64,000 nt of DNA from Delphinus delphis (Eukaryota; Chordata; Mammalia; Artiodactyla; Delphinidae), in the NCBI RefSeq assembly GCF_949987515.2, contig NC_082689.1, positions 8,175,501 to 8,239,500 on the forward strand. The letters run 5' to 3'. The notes beneath the pieces were generated by a model. That model saw only the letters and a list, made by a program, of their open reading frames with translations. It was not told the DNA's origin and searched no databases. Of the stretch, positions 54,985 through 64,000 are shown one piece after another. How positions within the stretch are numbered: the stretch's first letter is position 1; each line of letters opens with the position of its first letter. The translations under genes were made by a program, and so were the position numbers.

Positions 54985-57900
54985 GAAGAACAAAAAAACC
55001 CCAAAGTTAGCAGAAGGAAAGAAATCATAAAAATCAGATCAGAAATAAATGAAAAAGAAATGAAGGAAACGATAGCAAAGATCAATAAAACTAAAAGCTG
55101 GTTCTTTGAGAAGATAAACAAAATTGATAAACCATTAGGCAGACTCATCAAGAAAAAAAGGGAGAAGACTCAGATCAATAGAATTAGAAATGAAAAAGGA
55201 GAAGTAACAACTGACACTGCAGAAATACAAAAGATCATGAGAGATTACTACAAGCAACTCGATGCCAATAAAATGGACAACCTGGAAGAAATGGACAAAT
55301 TCTTAGAAATGCACAACCTGCCAAGACTGAATCAGGAAGAAATAGAAAATATGAACAGACCCATCACAAGCACTAAAATTGAAACTGTGATTAAAAATCT
55401 TCCAACAAACAAAAGCCCAGGACCAGATGGCTTCACAGGCAAATTCTATCAAACACTTAGAGAAAAGCTAACACCTATCCTTCTCAAACTCTTCCAAAAT
55501 ATAGCAGAGGGAGGAACACTCCCAAACTCGTTCTACGAGGCCACCATCACCCTGATACCAAAACCAGACAAGGATGTCACAAAGAAAGAAAACTACAGGC
55601 CAATATCACTGATGAATATAGATGCAAAAATCCTCAACAAAATACTAGCAAACAGAATCCAACAGCACATTAAACGGATCATACGCCATGATCAAGTGGG
55701 GTTTATTCCAGGAATGCAAGGATTCTTCAATATACGCAAATCAATCAACGTGATACACCATATTAACAAATTGAAGGAGAAAAACCATATGATCATCTCA
55801 ATAGATGCAGAGAAAGCTTTCGACAAAATTCAACACCCATTTATGATAAAAACCCTGCAGAAAGTAGGCATAGAGGGAACTTTCCTCAACATAATAAAGG
55901 CCATATATGACAAACCCACAGCCAACATCGTCCTCAATAGTGAAAAACTGAAAGCATTTCCACTAAGATCAGGAACAAGACAAGGTTGCCCACTCTCACC
56001 ACTCTTATTCAACATAGTTTTGGAAGTTTTAGCCACAGCAGTCAGAGAAGAAAGGAAATAAAAGGAATCCAAATCGGAAAAGAAGAAGTAAAGCTGTCAC
56101 TGTTTGCAGATGATATGATACTATACATAGAGAATCCTAAAGATGCTATCAGAAAACTACTAGAGCTAATCAATGAATTTGGTAAAGTAGCAGGATACAA
56201 AATTAATGCACAGAAATCTCTGGCATTCCTATACACTAATGATGAAAAATCTGAAAGTGAAATCAAGAAAATACTCCCATTTACGATTGCAACAAAAAGA
56301 ATAAAATATCTAGGAATAAACCTATCTAAGGAGACAAAAGACCTGTATGCAGAAAATTATAAGACACTGATGAAAGAAATTAAAGATGATACAGGTAGGT
56401 GGAGAGATATACCATGTTCTTGGATTGGAAGGATCAACATTGTGAAAATGACTCTACTACCCAAAACAATCTACAGATTCAATGCAATCCCTATCAAACT
56501 ACCACTGGCATTTTTCACAGAACTAGAACAAAAAATTTCACAATTTGTATGGTAACACAAAAGACCCCAAATAGCCAAAGCAATCTTGAGAACGAAAAAC
56601 GGAGCTCTAGGAATCAGGCTCCCTGACTTCAGACTATACTACAAAGTTACAGTAATCAAGACAGTATGGTACTGGCACAAAAACAGAAAGATAGATCAAT
56701 GGAACAGGATAGAAAGCCCAGAGATAAACCCACGCACATATGGTCACCTTATCTTTGGTAAAGGAGGCAGGAATGTACAGTGGAGAAAGGACAGCCTCTT
56801 CAATAAGTGGTGCTGGGAAAACTGGACAGGTACATATAAAAGTATGAGATTAGATCACTCCCTAACACCATACACAAAAATAAGCTCAAAATGGATTAAA
56901 GACCTAAATGTAAGGCCAGAAACTATCAAACTCTTAGAGGAAAACATAGGCAGAACACTCTATGACATAAATCACAGCAAGATCCTTTTTGACCCACCTC
57001 CTAGAGAAATGGAAATAAAGACAAAAATAAACAAATGGGACCTAATGAAACTTCAAAGCTTTTGCACAGCAAAGGAAACCATAAACAAGACCAAACGACA
57101 ACCCTCAGAATGGGAGAAAATATTTGCAAATGAAGCAACTGACAAAGGATTAATCTCCAAAAATTTACAAGCAGCTCATGCAGCTCAATAACAAAAAAGC
57201 AAACAACCCAATCCAAAAATGGGCAGAAGACCTAAATAGACATTTCTCCAAAGAAGATATGCAGACTGCCAACAAACACATGAAAGAATGCCCACCATCA
57301 TTAATCATTAGAGAAATGCAAATCAAAACTACAATGAGATATCATCTCACACCAGTCAGAATGGCCATCATCAAAAAATCTAGAAACAGTAAATGCTGGA
57401 GAGGGTGTGGAGAAAAGGGAACCCTCTTGCACTGTTGGTGGGAATGTAAATTGATACAGCCACTGTGGAGAACAGTATGGAGGTTCCTTAAAAAACTACA
57501 AATAGAACTACCATATGACTCAGCAATCCCACTACTGGGCATATACCCTGAGGAACCATAATTCAAAAAGAGTCATGTACCAGAATGTTCATTGCAGCTC
57601 TATTTACAATAGCTAGGAGATGGAAACAACCTAGGTGTCCATCATCGGATGAATGGATAAAGAAGATGTGGCACATATATACAATGGAATATTACTCAGC
57701 CATAAAAAGAAACGAAATTGAGCTCTTTGTAATGAGGTGGATGGACCTAGAGTCTGTCATACAGAGTGAAGTAAGTCATAAAGAGAAAGACAAATACCGT
57801 ATGCTAACACATATATACGGAATTTAAGAAAAAAATAATGTCATGAAGAACCTAGGGGTAAGACAGGAATAAAGACACAGACCTACTAGAGAATGGACTT

Positions 57901-58187
57901 GAGGGTATGGGGAGGGTGGAGGGTAAGCTGTGACAAAGTGAGAGAGAGGCATGGACATATATACACTACCAAACGTAAGGTAGATAGCTAGTGGGAAGCA
58001 GCCACATAGCACAGGGAGATCAGCTCGGTGCTTTGTGACCACCTAGAGGGGTGGGATAGGGAGGGTGGGAGGGAGACGTAAGAGGGAAGAGATATGGGAA
58101 CATATGTATATGTATAACTGATTCACTTTGATATAAAACAGAAACTAACACACCATTGTAAAGCAATTATACTCCAATAAAGATGTA
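54985..58187 (+). mobile_element. L1 remnant with most of ORF2 and 3' UTR
   Basis: This is the longest LINE-1 copy here. It starts in the linker between endonuclease and reverse transcriptase and runs through the RT, with the finger/palm segment [37 protein letters not shown] and the catalytic FADD at 56103-56114. It continues through the C-terminal cysteine region to a terminus at 57827, a 3' UTR of about 360 bases and poly-A. Visible lesions are a one-base deletion near 56050-56056 (stop at 56059), a stop at 56553, a one-base insertion near 57155-57165 and a one-base deletion near 57550. The 5' end abuts about 13 bases resembling a SINE head, and no clear target-site duplication is seen. 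It is inactive but lightly mutated, in the sense orientation of PDE6D. Confidence 0.95.
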
Positions 58188-58557
58188 AAAAAAAAAAAAA
58201 CTACCTAACTCTTAGTTAATACATATCAGTGTAAAATGTGAGTGAAGTAGAAAACCAGAAGGAATTAAAGTTAGGTTTTATTTGAAATGCTAAATCTAAG
58301 GGAGCCATCCCTGCCTTTATTTTTTCCAGGTTAAGCTACTCAAACCCCTAAATACAATTTCTGCTCTCTGTATATCTAATATTTAGTATAAACATATTTA
58401 GAAGTATAGAGTAGAATTAGGTCTTACCTGTTCTCTTAAACAGATGAAGATGGGAAAAGAAATGCTGATTAATATATGAGCAACAAAAAGCACTGCAACA
58501 GATATTCTGGGAATTATAAGGTTTTGAGTGAGTAAAACCAAAATCAAACATTAACTA

Positions 58558-58767
58558 GGGCTTCCCTGGTGGCGCAGTGGTTGAGAGTCCACCTGCCGAT
58601 GTAGGGGATGCGGGTTCGTGCCCCGGTCCGGGAAGATCCCACATGCCGTGGAGCGGCTGAGCCCGTGAGCCATTGGCCGCTGATCCTGCGCGTCCGGAGC
58701 CTGTGCTCTGCAACGGGTGAGGCCACAACAGTGAGAGGCCCGCGTACCGCAAAAAAAAAAAAAAAAA
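58558..58767 (+). mobile_element. CHR-type SINE, short form, pure A tail
   Basis: Short form with 17 uninterrupted A and the duplication cattaacta (58549-58557 and from 58769). It looks young. Confidence 0.95.
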
Positions 58768-58929
58768 CCATTAACTAATACCACTAACTTTTAATTTTTC
58801 CCTATTGAATATTATACAGCGTTTAAGATAATGTGCTTTTATTAGAGAATTTGAAATAGCTCAGAAGAACTTCCTTTTTTTTTTTGCTTTTTCCAATCCT
58901 GAATAATTATGATATAATAATGTCCTACA

Positions 58930-59125
58930 TTTGTATCATGTTTAACAATTTATAAACCATTTTTGTAGGCATTTCATATAATCCTGCAATAACCTTAAGG
59001 CTTTGGTATTATCGGTAGTTGACAAACAAAAACTCAGGCAGGATAAATGACTTATCTAAGATCACACAGCTATTATGTGGTAGAATTGAACCCTAATCCA
59101 GGTGTTCTGCTCCAAACTAATTTTG
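58930..59125 (-). repeat. MIR element
   Basis: 'gacttatctaagatcacaca' and 'gaattgaaccctaatccagg' match MIR in minus orientation. Confidence 0.8.
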
Positions 59126-59499
59126 TTTTCTTCTCTGTCAACTTTTCCTTGTGACTATATACTAATATACATTGTGGTCTCTATCTTCCCCCCCACAGTC
59201 CAAATGAATCCCTGAGACTTACAGGTGAACGCCTTAAATAAATATTTTTAAATAGATCACTTAGTGTTGAAACATTTTCATGTTGCAGATAAAAATTTAG
59301 GTATCAGAGCACAGTCATTTGATAATAAAACCAACTGGACTGATATAAATAAATAATTGGATTTAAAAATAAATGGGAGAAAAGACCAATCTCCACTGCA
59401 TAATTCCAAATAATTTATATAGTTAGTCTTACCATGGGGAGGTGGAGTATAACTCCCACACCATAATTTAGGCTGTGTACAGCAGCTACCTTCTAAGAG

Positions 59500-60033
59500 T
59501 AAAATATGGAAAGAAGGGAAAAAGACTGTTTACAATGGAGAAGACTGACAAGCACTGCCTCAGCCAAGCGATTGAGGTCAACATCATGTTGGTAGTATGT
59601 GCCCTTGACACGATGTGATGAAAATGGCACTTTACATCAGTGATCTTCCTCCCCAAAACCCACAATCATGAGAAAAAACATCAGACAAACCCCAACTGAG
59701 AGACTCTCAGGAAATACCTGACAAGTACTCCTCAACAAGGTCATCAAAAACAAGGGAAATCTGAGAAATTCTCACAGCCAAGAAGAGCTACAGGAGACAT
59801 GACAACTAAATGTAATGTGGGATCCTAGGACAGAAAAAGGACATTACATTAAAACCAAGGAAATCTGAACAAACTGTAGACTTTAATTAATGATAATGTA
59901 TCAGTGTCGGTTCATCAGTTGTGACAAACGTAAATGTTTATAATAAGGGAAACTGGTGTGGGCTACATGAGAACTCTACTATTTTACAGCTTTTCTGCAA
60001 ATCTAAAACTATTCTAAAATTAAAAGTTTATTT
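59500..60033 (+). mobile_element. Ancient L1 3' end (L1ME type)
   Basis: The stretch ending 'cttttctgcaaatctaaaac' followed by 'tattctaaaattaaaag' is an old L1 3' UTR on the plus strand. A SINE inserted at its 3' tail (60034). Confidence 0.65.
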
Positions 60034-60346
60034 AGGGACTTCCCTGGTGGCACAGTGGTTAAGAATCTGCCTGCCAATGCAGGGGACACGGGTTCAATCC
60101 CTGGTCCGGGAACATCCCACATGACACGGAGCAACTAAGCCCGTATGCCACAACTACTGAGCCTGTGCTCTAGAGCCTGCGAGCCACAACTACTGAGCCC
60201 GCGTGCCTAGAGCCCGTGCTCTGCAACAAGAGAAGCCACCACAGTGAGAAGCCCGCGCACCGCAACGAAGGGTAGCCCCTGCTCTCCACAACTAGAGAAA
60301 GCCCACGTGCAACAACAGACCCAATGCAGCCATAAATAAATAAATA
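60034..60346 (+). mobile_element. CHR-type SINE, full length
   Basis: Inserted at the 3' tail of the old L1 (59500-60033). Flanks are aaagtttattta / aaagtttatttt, and the tail is (AAAT)n. Confidence 0.94.
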
Positions 60347-60359
60347 AAGTTTATTTTTT

Positions 60360-61424
60360 TAAAAAAGACTAGAATAGAATAATACTTGGTAAACCAATTC
60401 CCTTCTTGGTGAATTGCTATGAATCAAAATGTTATATATCTTCCATCCTTAGATTGGTGTCAGAATGGGAGTTAATATCACTAGAGAATTATCTCAATAT
60501 CATTGCAAATTATCCAGCTTGAGTATGAATTATCTTGAAGGAAATGAGTAAAGTTCTTTGGTTTTAAGTAAAGAAAACCCACAACATTATCAGAATAATG
60601 CCCAAATATAAGGTGACCCTGAGTATAAGGCAATTTCTTATCTTTCCAATGAAAACATATTTTTACATACATATTTAAGATCATAATTTTAATAAAATAA
60701 TATATGAATTTAGAAATATTATTTCCCTCCACTTGTCCCTTTTTATGAAACAGTGTTGCCTAAATTTTTTTACATGCAACTTTGATGTCAATATTTGGCA
60801 CCTAGTAGGTTGTCAGTAAGCATTTATTGAATGAATGATAGTTTGAGATCATTGAGATATATGGAGAGCCCTGGATCACTCTGAGGATCCACTGAAGGTT
60901 TTTGACCAGGAAGCTAATACACAAAGGCGGAGTGGTATTTAGCCTTTTCTCAGGGGAAGTGGAGATATCACAAATCTGCTTAAGGGAGGCCAAGGTGTAG
61001 CCAGGTGTTGGCCTAGGGGCACAGACGGGGCCCTGATTTAGGAGTCGGGCAGATTTGGATTTAGAAACTGCTGGAACCTGAGTGGTCCCAAGAGTCTCTC
61101 TGAGGAGGTGCCACTGAAGCCAGGACCTGAGGGTGTAAAGAGTAAGGGCAGAAGCTCTTGGACGGGCATCACCCAGGCAGAAGAGACTACTGTCTCAGAG
61201 ACAGAGGAAGGAGCCCACTGTGACCAGAGGATAGTGACTGGGGACCTTGGAAACCATGGAAAGGACTCCATTTTTTTTTTAAGTGGAAAGGAAAAAATGG
61301 GATTGACATCTAATTTGCAGTCCTAAAAAACCACTTCCTTCTGTGAGGAGAATGGGTTGGAGGAGGAGTCAGGAATGGAAGCAAGGAGGCCAGATTGGAG
61401 ATGATAATTAATAATAATAATAAT
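60360..61424. other. PDE6D intron 1, unique sequence
   Basis: No recognisable element; an open frame at 61108-61326 has no similarity I know. Confidence 0.5.
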
Positions 61425-61500
61425 AGTTAACACACTGCTTACTAAATGCCCAGGGACTGTTCTAAGCACTTTACATGAACCAACTCATTTAAGTGTGCTT
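61425..61500 (-). repeat. MIR fragment
   Basis: 'gggactgttctaagcacttt' and 'acatgaaccaactcattta' are the MIR 3' part in minus orientation, next to an (AAT)n run. Confidence 0.65.
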
Positions 61501-61539
61501 CCCCGTTAGCACCCTCTTTCATTCTCGAAAGTACCACAC

Positions 61540-61790
61540 ATTTTTTTGAAGTCTAGTTGCTGTACAATATTATATAAGTTACAGGCATACAATAAATATA
61601 GTGATTCACAATTTTTAAAGGTTATACTCCATTTATAGTTATTATAAAATATTGGCTATATTCACCATGTTGTTCAATATATCCTTGTAGCTTATTTTAT
61701 ACCTAATAGCTTGTACCTCTTACCCCCCCTACCCCTATATTCCCCCTCCCTATTCCCTCTCCCCACTGGTAACCACAGTTTGTATGATAA
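61540..61790 (-). mobile_element. L1 3' UTR fragment
   Basis: A diverged relative of the 41110-41370 element: 'gaagtctagttgctgtacaa', 'catgttgttcaatatatcct' and a pyrimidine-rich end with 'actggtaaccacagtttgt'. Confidence 0.6.
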
Positions 61791-62401
61791 ATTCCAGGAA
61801 ACTATGAATCAGCCAATTAACATTTTCAGAGGGGCTGATAGTTGGAGTGTTCAGTCTCCTCTACCCATCATTTTCAAATCATCCTATGAAAGCCACTAAC
61901 CAAGACAACTCTACAGTACAATATGAAGGTAGGAAAAGTTGTGGAATCTCATCTCTAAACTTCCTGAGGCCCTTCCTTTTTGTTCCCTTCTGTCTTAACC
62001 CTGTCTCTTGGTTCTGAGTTTATGTGGGCATTTCTATTTGTCTCTTTTTCTCAGTGTCTTTTTTTTTTTTCCTTTAACTCTCTCCCTTGAGTCTCTTTCC
62101 CTGTTTGTGTGTGTTCTGTGTTTCTTTCCTCTTTACCTTCCCCATTCCCTCTCTCTATTCTCTTCCCTTCCCCTAATCTCATTCATTCTTTCTTCCTCCC
62201 TCAACTGGCCGGTGAGTTACTGGCATGTACAGTGAATGTGTTCTGCTTGATATATAAAAATTGATATTGACAATTTCCGTTTAAAACTAATTAAGGCTCC
62301 CAAGAGCCAGTGTACTCCTTCCAAAATGCTTCTATAGATGATTGTTACAAAGTATTTTAAATCTTTTTATCCCAGTTCCTGCCTTCACATCTCTGGAGGA
62401 A

Positions 62402-62472
62402 ATTTACCTAGTACGCCACTCATCTAACTGGTTTCTTCCAATCCCCACGCCTTCCCTTCTTACTCCACCACT
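62402..62472 (+). repeat. Local duplication, copy 1
   Basis: Seventy-one bases starting atttacctagtacgccac recur at 63208-63278 in the same orientation, with about five substitutions and no gaps. Confidence 0.93.
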
Positions 62473-63207
62473 GCTTAGGACTGCTTCCTTTGCCTGCCTA
62501 GTTCCGAATAGCGGCTACCAGGGACAGCTCTCTTCCAAGCAGAGGCTCCCTTGGTAACGAGCATTCCTTTGTGCTCATCCTGCATATAAATCACCAGGGA
62601 GCTTTTAAATGAGAAAAGACCTGGCTGACCCAGAAGGTGGTATTTATAAATAGTCCTCCAACCCCCCCTCTTTAAAGCTTGTCCACCTAATCCTCTCCTC
62701 TCTCAAGATTGGAAGTGACTTGACCTTTGAGTCTTAAAACTCAGGCTCTTTTTCTTTTAAAAATCTGGTTGGCAAAAAGCTGTTAAAACAAAAATGTTCT
62801 CGGCAGGATGATGATCAGTCATGAGAGCTTGCCTTTCATTTCTGACATTTTCAGCCAAATATGCTTCCTCTTCTGTGGACCAATTTTTCACATTGTTATT
62901 ATTTTAAGACACTTACCTCAATAATTTTTATTTCTTTTTACTGATAGGCTATCATGGATTTGTATTTTTATGATTTAGAAAGCTGTTCCCAAATGACTGC
63001 AGCTCTATCATGAACTAAGAGCCTTCCTTTTCACTCCTAAAATCACAGAACTTGGAGGGGCTCTAAGTAGCCTCAATCCCAGCATCACTGGATAGAGCTC
63101 TGTTATATTTCCCTAATGTTGTATTATTTACTGAAGCTAAAATCTCATAGGTTTTTGTTAGGATTATGAAATGAAGCACATGATATAGACACTAATAGAT
63201 AGTGTCT

Positions 63208-63278
63208 ATTTACCTAGTACCCCACTCATCTAACTGGTTTTTTCCAATCCCCATGCCTTCCCTTCTCACTCCACCACC
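63208..63278 (+). repeat. Local duplication, copy 2
   Basis: Partner of 62402-62472, displaced by 806 bases. It begins directly at the right arm of a 10-bp hairpin (atagacacta/tagtgtctat, 63185-63209). Confidence 0.93.
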
Positions 63279-64000
63279 ACCTGCCAACTGCCTTCTCTAC
63301 CTGAGGTCTGTCCCCAGCTCCTGCACTGGACTGCACCTAAATCATATCAGACCACATATCTGATTAGGGTACATGCAGGAACTGCCTAATTGTTGAATTG
63401 GCCAAAGATTTTTTTTTTACTATCTTTCCCAAAAAGATAATTAAGTCCTTAATCTGATTATTTATAAAGAGAAGAGATGCTTATATTAGACAAACCATGT
63501 GTTTTTAGCAGCCTCTCTCCCTTGTTATAAAATGGAGGAAACTTAAATTCACTATCCACTATCAGAGAGAATACTCTAATTTAAGGCTGTTTTCTTTTCA
63601 TCCCCTAACAGATGGAAGAGTAAGTCCTGGTCCCAGGCTTTTCTTCGCTGACTTGGGCCAGGGGTAGTAATTCTTTTTCTAGAAGCTACTAGGTCTGATC
63701 CATCTGTTGCTTTGTGGGGAGAACCCCTTCCCCAAGGCTTTTCTTGCAGTCGTTTTGCTGGAATGTCCTACTTGCATGTGAGCCTGGAACTTTAGAAGTA
63801 ATTTTAGTTCTGTTATTTAATTTAAGAAAGTTTGGTGTCCAGTGTGGCTGTATTTGTACATAAGAGACTATCTGTAGAAAAAGAATAAAAAACGTGTACA
63901 CAGCAGGTTGAATAAATACTGTGTCTTCTGAAAACCTTGGGCTTAAGTGTCTAAGGCAGTTCTGTTTAGATCAGCGCTCAGCGTGGACTTGCTAGAGCGT

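Larger units (their letters stand above)
61800..64000. other. PDE6D intron 1, right edge
   Basis: Apart from the 71-bp duplication and its hairpin, nothing is recognised. PDE6D exon 2 is not seen up to the end. Confidence 0.6.

Noticed and set aside
54925..56061. 378-codon open frame as a host gene
   Set aside because: Its ATG lies in SINE sequence and the body is L1 reverse transcriptase with downstream frameshifts.
61108..61326. 72-codon open frame (MPLKPGPEG...)
   Set aside because: No known similarity, no splice context in the PDE6D frame, and within the range expected by chance.
63601..63625. Possible mini exon: acceptor cccctaacag, then atggaagagtaagt
   Set aside because: A 6-9 base exon does not match PDE6D sequence or phase; chance splice-like motifs are common.

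Overview
The window is a piece of a mammalian nuclear genome, almost certainly from a whale or dolphin. It carries 21 copies of the tRNA-derived CHR-type SINE that begins with the 'cttccctggtggcgcagtgg' head. This family is confined to cetaceans, hippos and relatives. Seven copies are a short, internally deleted form (about 210 bp, ending 'gaggcccgcgtaccgc' plus poly-A), which fits the cetacean-specific deletion subfamilies and points to a toothed whale. Young L1 3' ends of the cetartiodactyl type are also present.

Two protein-coding genes are visible, arranged head to head. On the minus strand lies COPS7B (COP9 signalosome subunit 7b). Five coding exons are present at 12850-13027, 8439-8514, 6119-6207, 3097-3299 and 1155-1260, all with GT/AG borders and compatible phases. 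They encode residues 1-212 of an expected 264; the last coding part lies beyond the left edge. A non-coding first exon probably sits in a CpG island at about 14330-15000. On the plus strand PDE6D (prenyl-binding protein, PDE6 delta) begins in a second CpG island. Only exon 1 is in the window (ATG at 20769, donor at 20819). The remaining 43 kb to the right edge appear to be its first intron, and I could not find exon 2.

Region by region: 1-14711 is COPS7B exons and introns, with an L1 insertion (4110-5161), several SINEs and an RPL28 processed pseudogene (10948-11401). 14330-15000 is the COPS7B CpG island. 15000-20200 is intergenic, with SINEs, L2, old L1 and an LTR-like repeat. 20200-21230 is the PDE6D promoter region, with three regularly spaced ZNF143-type motifs and three CCAAT boxes. 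21230-64000 is PDE6D intron 1. It holds a 3.2-kb L1 ORF2 remnant (54985-58187), a nested stack of L1 and SINE copies (41575-44575), about 300 bp of CT-rich polypyrimidine DNA, MIR, MER5A and Tigger-like fossils, a perfect 19-bp hairpin, and a local 71-bp duplication.

The two genes have no known direct functional link: COPS7B is a scaffold subunit of the nuclear and cytosolic cullin deneddylase, while PDE6D is a cytosolic chaperone for prenylated proteins, including ciliary cargo. Their divergent arrangement is probably old vertebrate synteny and may involve shared promoter elements near 20200-20600. I found no unknown gene system. The observations worth following are the promoter motif array, the hairpin and duplication structures, and the transposon stratigraphy.
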